Positions 1-5,471 are shown, counted from the first letter of the stretch. The stretch: 6,988 nt of DNA from Nostocaceae cyanobacterium CSSed10_463m (GCA_003556955.1 PWQB01000786.1:1-6988); one strand, 5' to 3'. Numbers and translations: made by a program. The notes: generated by a model from the sequence alone, not told the origin.

Positions 1-324
1 CAAATTCGTGAACGGGACAAAGTGGACAGGAAAACAGCAATTTTACAAGCTGCGCCTCAACGCTTACGTCCAATATTAATGACCACCATTACTACTGTTT
101 TAGGTATGTTTCCCTTGGCTTTGGGAATTGGTGAAGGTTCAGAATTTCTTCAACCATTGGGCGTAGTAGTATTTTCGGGTTTGTCTTTAGCCACATTGCT
201 AACATTGTTTATCATCCCCTGTTTTTATACAATGCTGCATGATTTATTGCATTGGCGTTGGGCAAAGCCAATTTTAATCTTTATGGGTGGATGGAAGAAA
301 AAGTTCGATGAAGGAAAGTTATAG
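1..324 (+). CDS. RND-family efflux transporter, C-terminal end (5' truncated by window edge)
   Basis: The reading frame is open from base 1, so this is the last 107 residues of a protein that is normally about 1000 residues or longer. In the RND superfamily (AcrB/HAE1 and CusA/HME types) a trimeric inner-membrane pump uses the proton gradient to export drugs, metals or other solutes through a periplasmic adaptor and an outer-membrane channel. The visible part begins with the basic cytoplasmic stretch APQRLRPILMTT (about residues 18-29). Transmembrane segment 11 follows (about 24-44), then the short loop GEGSEFLQPLG typical of the family, and the last transmembrane segment (about 52-79, ending IIPCFYTML). 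A basic cytoplasmic tail closes the protein. The GTG at 22 is an internal codon, not the start. The substrate cannot be told from this piece, because the proton-relay residues and porter domains lie outside the window. The stop is TAG at 322-324. Confidence 0.9.
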   Translation, partial: QIRERDKVDRKTAILQAAPQRLRPILMTTITTVLGMFPLALGIGEGSEFLQPLGVVVFSGLSLATLLTLFIIPCFYTMLHDLLHWRWAKPILIFMGGWKKKFDEGKL

Positions 325-345
325 CCAGTGCCAAGGTTGTGAGGA

Positions 346-403
346 TATGGCAAAAGTCTAAAACCCATTTACGGCAAGTATGTTAATTTTGACTTTTGCT
401 ATA
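346..403. repeat. Inverted repeat downstream of the RND gene, 13-bp arms
   Basis: Bases 346-358 (core GCAAAAGTC at 350-358) pair with 391-403 (core GACTTTTGC at 391-399). The stem is 13 bp with one G-T pair, and 32 nt lie between the arms. GCAAAAGTC-type strings are frequent dispersed motifs in heterocystous cyanobacteria, as I recall. No T-run follows the right arm, so it is not a standard terminator. The right arm overlaps the -35 box of the promoter candidate at 389-418, so a fold or a bound protein here could affect that promoter. Confidence 0.45.
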
Positions 404-418
404 CCTTAGCCTTATAGT
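389..418 (+). promoter_or_regulatory. Candidate sigma70-type promoter
   Basis: TTGACT (389-394) and TATAGT (413-418) each differ by one base from the consensus boxes and are 18 nt apart. Transcription would start near 425 and run toward the kinase, giving a leader of roughly 460 nt. It would also cover the small ORF at 595. This is a prediction from box similarity only; in AT-rich DNA such matches also occur by chance. Confidence 0.35.
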
Positions 419-594
419 CTTTGGTAATTCTGTATAATTTATAACGTTAGTTAGGTTGCAACATTTTGCGCCCTTATAATGTATTGCAGTCTAACTAATA
501 TCTACTATTGTGGCTTTCGTGAAGTTATGGCTGAGTGTTGTAGAGTCCTGTGGACGTAGCTACGCTTTTTTTGCTTTGAAATAGGGGCTTAATA

Positions 595-732
595 ATGAAA
601 AATTATAGCAATAATCTGGAATTACCCTTGACGCAACTGTATATTAACATTGTAAAATCAAGCCAATTATTCAAGAACAAGTTTTATATTCGGCAATTTT
701 TGAGAAAAACCCAGAAAAATCTGGTGTTTTGA
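595..732 (+). CDS. Possible small ORF, 45 codons, unrecognised
   Basis: The ORF starts at ATG 595 and stops at TGA 730-732. A purine-rich AGGGG (583-587) lies 7 nt upstream, which is good spacing for a ribosome binding site. The product would be 45 residues, basic, beginning MKNYSNNLELPLTQLYINIV and ending in a Lys/Arg-rich stretch (FKNKFYIRQFLRKTQKN). It has no signal peptide or membrane segment. I do not recognise it as a member of any family. It could be a real small protein, a regulatory upstream ORF for the kinase, a remnant of a decayed gene, or chance. The start context is the only positive evidence. Confidence 0.2.
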   Translation: MKNYSNNLELPLTQLYINIVKSSQLFKNKFYIRQFLRKTQKNLVF

Positions 733-885
733 AGTTGGGTAAGGTAAAGGTAGCAATCAACCACAAATCAATATTAATAAATCTGTACTTCATGCACATA
801 CATTTTTTTGAGTTACCCATTTCAAATAGTTGGCGAAGATATATCAGAAATGAGTTAAATTTAATACTTCGCAGGATGAAGGAAG

Positions 886-3006
886 ATGGAATTTTTTAAT
901 CAGGTTTCTACTTCTAATAATCAAGAAAATTTACAACCAGATTTTCAAGTGTATCTGCGGAATATTCTGGATGGCATCACAAATAATATTTATGTAAACA
1001 AAGAACAGCCACTAAATTTTTTTTTACAGCAAATTAATGAAAGAGTAGAGCAAGAAGTAGAAGCCCGAACAGCAGTTTTAAATCAAAGAATTAATCAACT
1101 AGAACAAAAAATTAATGAATATAAGAAAGCTGAAGTAGTCAGACAGCAAACTGAACAAAGCTTTCGGAGGCACAACAATGCTTTACAGCAATTAGTGCAA
1201 AGTGAGTCACTACAATATGATGAATTTCCCACTGCTATCAAATATGTCACAAAAGCAGCTAGCTTTGGTCTGGATGTAGATCGTGTGAGTGTTTGGTTGT
1301 ATACGGAAGATTATGCCAAAATTCAATGTGCTGATTTATATGAACGTCCTAGTAATTCTCATAATTCTGGTTTTGAATTGTTAGTTTGTGACTATCCCAG
1401 CTATTTTCAAGCTTTAAAAAAAGAACAAGTTATTGCCGTTTCAAATGTTCATCAAGATAGTCGCACTGCGGAATTTTCTGAAAATTATACACAACCATTA
1501 GGTATTATCTCAATGCTCGACGTGAGGATTTGGTCGAGGGGGAAGGTAATTGGTGTCGTGTGTTGTGAACATTTGGGTGATCAGCGTCAGTGGACTTTGG
1601 AAGAAGAAAACTTTATTAGCTCGATTACTGAATTTGTCCGCCTAGTAATTGAATCTAGCGATCGCAAAGCTGTAGAAGCGGCTTTAGCTGTGAGCAAAAA
1701 TCAGTTTCGGTTAGTGGTTGAGCAAACAGGACAATTGATTTATGTTTATGATCTAGCTGACAGTTTTATTCATTGGGCAGGAGCAATTGAAGAAATTAGC
1801 GGATACACTGCTGATGAATGGAATCAATTTGATCTAGCTACTTGGGAAGCACATATTCATGATGAAGATCGCCCCAGGGTGGTGTTTTCCAGGGTATTTG
1901 TCATCCAGAACCAAAGTCAGTATCAAATTGAATATCGTCTGCGGAGAAAAGATGGTTCCTATATCTATGTAGAAGATAGAGGTAAGTTTTTAGTCAATCA
2001 GCTTACAGGAACTGCTTGCATAGCTGGGACAATGAGTAATGTGAGCGATCGCAAAACTGCTGAAAAAGCTTTACAACAATCCGAAATCAAATTTCGGCAA
2101 CAAGCTCAAACCCTAGAAAAAGCCTTAGAGGAATTACAACGGACTCAAACTCAAATTATCCAGAGTGAAAAAATGTCTTCTCTTGGTCAATTAGTAGCGG
2201 GGATATCCCACGAAATTAATAACCCAGTAAATTTTATTTATGGCAATATTACACCTGCAAATTATTATATTGAAAATTTACTGAAGTTGATTAGCTTGTA
2301 TCAAGAATATTATCCCCAACCAGTTGCTATTATTCAGGAAGAAATTGAGGAAATTGATCTAGAATTTTTAAAACAAGATTTACCTAAATTGCTGCATTCG
2401 ATAAAAATAGGAGCAGAACGCATTGCCCAAATTGTGCTTTCTCTGCGAATTTTTTCCCGACTGGATGAAGCGGAATGTAAAGCAGTTGATATCCATAAAG
2501 GAATTGATAGTACCTTGCTAATTTTAAGAAGCCGTCTCAAAGATAAACCAGGATCTCCAGGTATTGAAGTCATTAAAGAATATGGTAATTTACCACTGGT
2601 AGAGTGCTACGCTGGGCAATTAAATCAGGTATTTATGAATATTTTAACTAACGCTATAGATGTTTTAGAAGAGCGAGACGAAAAACGGTCTTACCAGGAA
2701 ATTCAACAATCTCCTAGCATCATTCGTATTTCTACACAGATGCTGAATGAACATCAAATAGCGATTAAAATTAGCGATAATGGTCTAGGTATACCAGAAA
2801 AAATTAAACAACTAATTTTTAACCCTTTCTTTAGCACGAAGCCCATTGGCAAAGGTACAGGTATGGGTATGTCTATTAGCTACCAAATTATTACCAAAAA
2901 TCACGGAGGTAAATTTTACTGTATTTCCTCTTCAGGAGAGGGGACACAATTTGTCATTGAGATGCCGTTAAGACAGCAAGTTAAGTTAAAATCGCCTGAA
3001 AAATAA
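886..3006 (+). CDS. Soluble sensor histidine kinase: coiled coil, GAF, PAS/PAC, HisKA, HATPase
   Basis: This 706-residue cytosolic two-component kinase would autophosphorylate a histidine and pass the phosphate to a response regulator. Domain order: a variable N-terminus, a coiled coil (about 50-95), a GAF domain (about 97-258, with NVHQDSRTAEF at 187-197 and GVVCCEHL at 223-230), a PAS/PAC domain (about 270-392), a second coiled coil (about 395-430), HisKA with H442 in SHEINNP, and the ATPase domain. The ATPase motifs are the N box (N585 and N589 in MNILTNAID), G1 DNGLG (D631), the F box FNPFF (645-649), G2 GKGTGMGM (655-662) and a final GEGT. All catalytic motifs look intact. HisKA is extended between the H box and the N box, a form common in Nostocales. 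There is no transmembrane segment and no phytochrome-type chromophore signature that I could identify. No receiver domain is fused and no response regulator gene is adjacent, so partner and signal are unknown. ATG 886 has AGGA at 873-876 with 9-nt spacing. Confidence 0.93.
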   Translation: MEFFNQVSTSNNQENLQPDFQVYLRNILDGITNNIYVNKEQPLNFFLQQINERVEQEVEARTAVLNQRINQLEQKINEYKKAEVVRQQTEQSFRRHNNALQQLVQSESLQYDEFPTAIKYVTKAASFGLDVDRVSVWLYTEDYAKIQCADLYERPSNSHNSGFELLVCDYPSYFQALKKEQVIAVSNVHQDSRTAEFSENYTQPLGIISMLDVRIWSRGKVIGVVCCEHLGDQRQWTLEEENFISSITEFVRLVIESSDRKAVEAALAVSKNQFRLVVEQTGQLIYVYDLADSFIHWAGAIEEISGYTADEWNQFDLATWEAHIHDEDRPRVVFSRVFVIQNQSQYQIEYRLRRKDGSYIYVEDRGKFLVNQLTGTACIAGTMSNVSDRKTAEKALQQSEIKFRQQAQTLEKALEELQRTQTQIIQSEKMSSLGQLVAGISHEINNPVNFIYGNITPANYYIENLLKLISLYQEYYPQPVAIIQEEIEEIDLEFLKQDLPKLLHSIKIGAERIAQIVLSLRIFSRLDEAECKAVDIHKGIDSTLLILRSRLKDKPGSPGIEVIKEYGNLPLVECYAGQLNQVFMNILTNAIDVLEERDEKRSYQEIQQSPSIIRISTQMLNEHQIAIKISDNGLGIPEKIKQLIFNPFFSTKPIGKGTGMGMSISYQIITKNHGGKFYCISSSGEGTQFVIEMPLRQQVKLKSPEK
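1658..1665. repeat. HIP1 octamer, copy 1
   Basis: GCGATCGC, the highly iterated palindrome of many cyanobacterial genomes. Here it encodes part of SDR at the end of the kinase GAF domain (residues 258-260). Confidence 0.9.
2045..2052. repeat. HIP1 octamer, copy 2
   Basis: GCGATCGC, in the same coding phase and same local peptide context (SDRK) as copy 1, but at the end of the PAS/PAC domain (residues 387-389). Confidence 0.9.
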
Positions 3007-3034
3007 AACCTTAATTTTTCATTAGTCCACGCAG

Positions 3035-3166
3035 GTGGAATTGGCTGGTGTATTAGCTTATAGCCAACTGCATCCGGAAGCCCTATATATTGCCTTATTT
3101 TTACCAATTTTGCAAGAAAATGCCAAAATCCCTTTTGTGGCTAATTCTTTGCTTAAACGTGCTTAA
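3035..3166 (+). pseudogene. Possible gene remnant or short ORF, 43 codons, unrecognised
   Basis: From GTG 3035 to TAA 3164-3166 the frame reads VELAGVLAYSQLHPEALYIA and continues to a helical-looking LFLPILQENAKIPFVANSLLKRA. The amino-acid composition and codon use look like real protein (alternating hydrophobic and polar residues, Leu/Ala-rich). There is no good ribosome binding site, and an in-frame TAG lies just upstream at 3023-3025. The stop falls inside a perfect tandem duplication of TGCTTAAACG (3150-3169). Removing one copy would carry the frame on from LLKR to a later stop at 3188-3190. I read this as the likely C-terminal remnant of a lost gene, but I cannot name the family. A short functional protein or chance remain possible. 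Confidence 0.3.
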
Positions 3167-3169
3167 ACG
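3150..3169. repeat. Tandem duplication of a 10-mer
   Basis: TGCTTAAACG occurs twice head to tail with no mismatch. It lies at the end of the protein-like ORF 3035-3166 and supplies its stop codon, as expected from replication slippage. Confidence 0.85.
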
Positions 3170-3188
3170 AAATTTTCATCTAAATCAG

Positions 3189-3218
3189 TAGACTGAAATA
3201 GGAATATCGATTTATCAT
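3189..3218 (+). promoter_or_regulatory. Weak candidate promoter for rplS
   Basis: TAGACT (3189-3194) and TATCAT (3213-3218) are 18 nt apart, matching the sigma70 boxes at four and five of six positions. A start near 3225 would give a leader of about 38 nt before rplS. The window shows no better alternative for rplS, which is separated from the kinase by more than 250 nt. Confidence 0.28.
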
Positions 3219-3235
3219 TAGTGATTGTGAGTTTT

Positions 3236-3259
3236 TAAAGCAGAAAGTAAAGCAGAAAG
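3236..3259. repeat. Tandem 12-mer duplication in the rplS ribosome-binding region
   Basis: TAAAGCAGAAAG is present twice head to tail with no mismatch, ending 3 nt before the rplS ATG. The purine stretch AGAAAG that may serve as a weak Shine-Dalgarno site is therefore doubled, with the nearer copy at 3254-3259. Confidence 0.8.
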
Positions 3260-3262
3260 ACT

Positions 3263-3625
3263 ATGAGCGCTCAAGAGATTATCCGCTCAATCGAAGCGGA
3301 ACAGTTAAAATCGGATTTGCCCATCATCTATGTGGGCGATACCGTGAAAGTCGGTGTCAAGATTAAAGAAGGAGAAAAGTTTCGTATACAACCTTACGAA
3401 GGCGTAGTGATTGCCAAACGCAACGGGGGCATTAACGAAACTATTACAGTCCGTCGCGTGTTTCAAGGCATCGGTGTAGAACGGGTGTTTTTGTTGCATT
3501 CTCCCCGGATCGACAACATAAAAATCATTCGTCGAGGTAAAGTCAGACGTGCTAAACTTTATTACTTACGCGGACGTGTAGGTAAAGCTACCCGAATCAA
3601 GCAACGGTTTGACCGTGCCTTGTAA
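3263..3625 (+). CDS. rplS: 50S ribosomal protein bL19
   Basis: Protein bL19 of the large subunit sits at the subunit interface and contributes to intersubunit bridges. The 120 residues match the usual cyanobacterial length. Recognisable family features are the N-terminal helix ([20 protein letters not shown]), the beta-barrel region with [20 protein letters not shown] and [12 protein letters not shown], the [30 protein letters not shown] core, and a basic C-terminus. The gene is intact and starts at ATG 3263. Its ribosome binding site is only the weak AGAAAG within the 12-mer duplication. It precedes trnW and secE, as in other cyanobacteria. No obvious intrinsic terminator follows it; a new promoter lies 79 nt after its stop. 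Confidence 0.97.
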   Translation: MSAQEIIRSIEAEQLKSDLPIIYVGDTVKVGVKIKEGEKFRIQPYEGVVIAKRNGGINETITVRRVFQGIGVERVFLLHSPRIDNIKIIRRGKVRRAKLYYLRGRVGKATRIKQRFDRAL

Positions 3626-3703
3626 ATTTCGGTTCAAAGTATGGGAGAAATTTCTACTAGCAGCCAGCCGTTGACGCTGATTTCTGCCCCCGACAAAAAT
3701 AAC

Positions 3704-3732
3704 TTGAAATAAGAGTCGAAATGCGTTATACT
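3704..3732 (+). promoter_or_regulatory. Strong sigma70-type promoter of tRNA-Trp
   Basis: TTGAAA (3704-3709) and TATACT (3727-3732) are separated by exactly 17 nt, each with one mismatch to consensus. Predicted start is near 3739, about 35 nt before the mature tRNA 5' end. As no terminator is visible after the tRNA, this promoter may also drive secE, nusG and the ribosomal genes downstream. Confidence 0.65.
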
Positions 3733-3773
3733 AAAAAAGGTTCAGATAAATGACTGAATCCAACGCACTTCGT

Positions 3774-3846
3774 GCGCTCTTAGTTCAGTTGGTAGAACGC
3801 AGGTCTCCAAAACCTGATGTCGGGGGTTCAAGTCCTCCAGGGCGCG
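3774..3846 (+). tRNA. trnW: tRNA-Trp, anticodon CCA
   Basis: The 73 bases fold into a full cloverleaf. The acceptor is GCGCTCT with AGGGCGC, including one T-G pair; the D stem is GTTC/GAAC. The anticodon stem is CAGGT/ACCTG with loop CTCCAAA, anticodon CCA at 3807-3809. The variable loop has five bases, and the T arm is GGGGG/CCTCC with loop TTCAAGT. The discriminator base is G73, as in bacterial tRNA-Trp. The 3' CCA is not encoded and must be added after transcription. The tRNA reads UGG codons. A tRNA-Trp gene just upstream of secE and nusG is typical of cyanobacteria. Confidence 0.97.
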
Positions 3847-3936
3847 CTTAAAAGCAAAAAAAATATAGCCCGAAACAACAGTACGCCTGCTAACATAGCA
3901 GATAGCCCTGATTCTTTCGGATGTGATTATTTTGTA

Positions 3937-3985
3937 TTTACAGCTTTCTTGCTTTCAGTAAATATGATGCAATTGAAGCTGTAAA
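3937..3985 (+). promoter_or_regulatory. Inverted repeat in the secE leader
   Basis: TTTACAGCTT (3937-3946) and AAGCTGTAAA (3976-3985) are perfect 10-bp complements with 29 nt between them, in the 186-nt spacer between tRNA-Trp and secE. No T-run follows, so this is not a standard terminator. If transcribed from the tRNA promoter it would form an RNA stem, possibly marking a processing point that separates the tRNA from the mRNA. Alternatively it is a DNA-level binding site. The function is inference. Confidence 0.4.
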
Positions 3986-4032
3986 CCTGGATGAAAATTA
4001 GCAGGGTATAGCCTTATTCAAGAAACGGGGGT

Positions 4033-4263
4033 ATGACGACAGTGGCCAAAAAAAATGAAGCAGAAATGCCAGCAAACACTAATGGATTCAGTTTAGTCAA
4101 CTTCTTTCAGGGTACGAAAGAAGAACTGGAAAAAGTAGTGTGGCCAAGTCGCAAGCAGCTAGTGAGCGAATCAGCAGGTGTGCTGCTAATGGTGACACTC
4201 TCCGCATCTTTGATATATTTGGTCGATGGATTGTTCGGTTGGGTAGCACAACAGGTATTCTGA
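4033..4263 (+). CDS. secE: Preprotein translocase subunit SecE
   Basis: SecE is the small essential clamp around SecY in the SecYEG channel of the plasma membrane (and thylakoid membrane in cyanobacteria). The protein is 76 residues and of the short single-span type. It has a polar N-terminus, the conserved amphipathic helix GTKEELEKVVWPSRKQLV (about 27-43), and one transmembrane segment (about 47-68). The start is uncertain. ATG 4033 has the purine run GGGGG (4027-4031) only 1 nt away, too close for normal pairing. GTG 4042 lies 10 nt after the same run and would give a 73-residue protein starting MAKKNEAE, which resembles other cyanobacterial SecE N-termini as I recall them. The stop TGA overlaps the nusG ATG by one base, so the two are translationally coupled. 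Confidence 0.94.
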   Translation: MTTVAKKNEAEMPANTNGFSLVNFFQGTKEELEKVVWPSRKQLVSESAGVLLMVTLSASLIYLVDGLFGWVAQQVF

Positions 4264-4895
4264 TGACTTCTGCAACAGACGAACCATATAACTTAGCATC
4301 GCATTCTGAAGATGCAGCAGACACGGCACTTAATGAAGTCCGCTGGTATGCAGTACAAGTAGCTTCAGGTTGTGAAAAACGCGTCAAGACAAACTTGGAG
4401 CAACGTATCCAAACGTTTGATGTATCTGACAAAATTGTGCAAGTGGAAATTCCCCACACGCCTGCGGTGAAAATCCGTAAAGATGGCAGTCGTCAGCACA
4501 CAGAGGAAAAAGTTTTTCCAGGTTATGTGCTAGTGCGAATGGTGATGGAAGATGATACTTGGCAGGTGGTACGAAATACCTCCCATGTAATTAATTTTGT
4601 GGGAGCCGAGCAAAAACGTGGTGGCAGCAAAAGCCGTGGTCACGTCAAGCCAGTGCCGTTAGGTCCATCAGAAGTAGAACGAATCTTCAAGCAGACTAGC
4701 GAACAGGAGCCGATTGTCAAAATTGACATGGCTACTGGTGATAAGATAGTTGTGCTTTCGGGTCCTTTTAAAGACTTTGAAGGCGAGGTGATTGAAGTTA
4801 GTCCAGAACGAAGCAAATTAAAAGCCTTGCTCTCGATTTTTGGACGAGATACACCAGTAGAATTAGAGTTTAATCAGGTAGAAAAACAGAGCTAA
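4263..4895 (+). CDS. nusG: Transcription termination/antitermination factor NusG
   Basis: NusG binds the RNA polymerase clamp, affects pausing and elongation, and can link polymerase to Rho or the ribosome. The 210 residues contain an NGN domain (about 27-143), starting at RWYAVQVASGCEKRVKTNL and holding the conserved FPGYVLVRM (85-93). A basic Gly/Ser linker insert KRGGSKSRG (118-126) precedes the C-terminal KOW domain (about 157-208), which has GDKIVVLSGPFKDFEGEV. The acidic N-terminal tail before the NGN domain is about 25 residues. The start is ATG 4263, which shares its A with the secE stop TGA; a weak AGG at 4253-4255 lies 7 nt upstream. The same frame is open back to 4140, but that stretch lies in secE and is not homologous to NusG. 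rplK follows after 6 nt. Confidence 0.96.
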   Translation: MTSATDEPYNLASHSEDAADTALNEVRWYAVQVASGCEKRVKTNLEQRIQTFDVSDKIVQVEIPHTPAVKIRKDGSRQHTEEKVFPGYVLVRMVMEDDTWQVVRNTSHVINFVGAEQKRGGSKSRGHVKPVPLGPSEVERIFKQTSEQEPIVKIDMATGDKIVVLSGPFKDFEGEVIEVSPERSKLKALLSIFGRDTPVELEFNQVEKQS

Positions 4896-4901
4896 CACAC
4901 A

Positions 4902-5327
4902 ATGGCGAAGAAAGTAGTAGCGGTCATTAAACTGGCCCTGAATGCTGGAAAAGCCAACCCAGCACCACCAGTGGGACCTGCATTAGGTCAACACGGTGTG
5001 AACATTATGATGTTCTGTAAAGAGTACAATGCCAAAACAGCAGACCAAGCTGGAATGGTAATCCCTGTGGAAATTTCGGTATTTGAAGACCGGAGTTTTA
5101 CCTTTGTACTCAAGACACCACCAGCATCAGTACTGATTCGCAAGGCAGCGAAAATTGAACGCGGCTCTAATGAACCTAACAAAAAGAAAGTTGGGTCAAT
5201 TACAAAAGCTCAATTGCAAGAAATTGCTCAAACCAAAATGCCTGATCTCAACGCCAATGATATAGAAGCGGCGATGAAGATTGTGGCGGGTACGGCCAAA
5301 AATATGGGCGTGACCATCTCAGATTAG
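4902..5327 (+). CDS. rplK: 50S ribosomal protein uL11
   Basis: uL11 forms the base of the L7/L12 stalk with 23S rRNA and takes part in factor-dependent GTPase activity and the stringent response. The protein is 141 residues, the normal length. The N-terminal domain has the proline-rich switch [18 protein letters not shown] (about 19-36) and the core [16 protein letters not shown]. The C-terminal rRNA-binding domain has [23 protein letters not shown] and ends [17 protein letters not shown]. It lies 6 nt after nusG. That gap and the end of nusG contain no clear Shine-Dalgarno sequence, so translation is probably coupled to nusG. Confidence 0.98.
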   Translation: MAKKVVAVIKLALNAGKANPAPPVGPALGQHGVNIMMFCKEYNAKTADQAGMVIPVEISVFEDRSFTFVLKTPPASVLIRKAAKIERGSNEPNKKKVGSITKAQLQEIAQTKMPDLNANDIEAAMKIVAGTAKNMGVTISD

Positions 5328-5359
5328 TCAAGAGTTAAAAGTTGTGAGAATTAGCAAAA

Positions 5360-5414
5360 CGCTAAACACTCAGCACGGGCTAAACGCCCCGCTACCGCTA
5401 ACAGAACTCAGCAC
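5360..5414. repeat. Repeat-like insert between rplK and rplA
   Basis: The stretch contains two copies of ACTCAGCAC (5368-5376, 5406-5414), two copies of CGCTAA (5360-5365, 5396-5401), and GCTAAAC at 5361-5367 and 5379-5385. In the middle is a small hairpin GGGC/GCCC (5377-5380, 5386-5389). Strings of this type (GCTAAACGCCCCGCTACCGC) recur in Nostoc-type genomes as dispersed intergenic repeats, as far as I recall. It appears to have inserted or expanded in the spacer without breaking a gene. Confidence 0.5.
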
Positions 5415-5431
5415 TTAGAACTTAATTTATC

Positions 5432-5460
5432 GGGGGAGAGGTAAGTCTCGTAATTACCCC
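5432..5460 (+). promoter_or_regulatory. Foldable leader just upstream of rplA, possible L1 autoregulatory site
   Basis: GGGG (5432-5435) can pair with CCCC (5457-5460), and GAGA (5436-5439) with TCTC (5446-5449), leaving a hexaloop GGTAAG and a 7-nt one-sided bulge (5450-5456). An exclusive alternative pairs GGTAA (5440-5444) with TTACC (5454-5458). The structure ends directly before the Shine-Dalgarno AGGAG (5461-5465). L1 is known to repress its own operon by binding mRNA in other bacteria; two helices separated by an asymmetric loop is the general form of such sites. That this is the L1 site is inference. Confidence 0.35.
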
Positions 5461-5471
5461 AGGAGAGAAAA

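Larger units (their letters stand above)
325..885. other. Non-coding gap between the RND gene and the histidine kinase
   Basis: This 561-nt AT-rich stretch contains no convincing gene. It holds a 13-bp inverted repeat (346-358 with 391-403), a sigma70-like promoter candidate (389-418), a palindrome CGTAGCTACG (555-564) followed by seven T, and a 45-codon ORF with a plausible ribosome binding site (595-732). It also has a second weak promoter-like pair: TTGACG at 628-633 and TAAAAT at 653-658, 19 nt apart. Close to the kinase start are the palindrome TTAAATTTAA (855-864) and a 6-bp inverted repeat GCGAAG/CTTCGC (833-838, 867-872). No clear intrinsic terminator for the RND gene is visible. Confidence 0.6.

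Noticed and set aside
456..480. TTGCAA and a perfect TATAAT as a promoter
   Set aside because: The boxes are only 13 nt apart, too close for a sigma70 promoter, and no better -35 fits the TATAAT.
555..572. Palindrome CGTAGCTACG followed by seven T as an intrinsic terminator
   Set aside because: A perfect palindrome with no spacer leaves at most a 3-bp stem once a loop is allowed, too weak for termination.
876..899. ATG at 876 as kinase start
   Set aside because: It is in another frame and stops after seven codons. ATG 886 opens the long frame.
3646..3655. AGAAATTTCT palindrome after rplS as its terminator
   Set aside because: It is AT-rich, has no loop and no T-run after it.
4140..4262. 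N-terminal extension of the nusG frame back to 4140
   Set aside because: The extra 41 codons lie inside secE in another frame and do not resemble NusG. ATG 4263 overlapping the secE stop is the usual coupled start.
4097..4459. 120-codon antisense ORF across secE and nusG
   Set aside because: It lies opposite two strongly recognised genes and its translation has no family features; it is a shadow frame.
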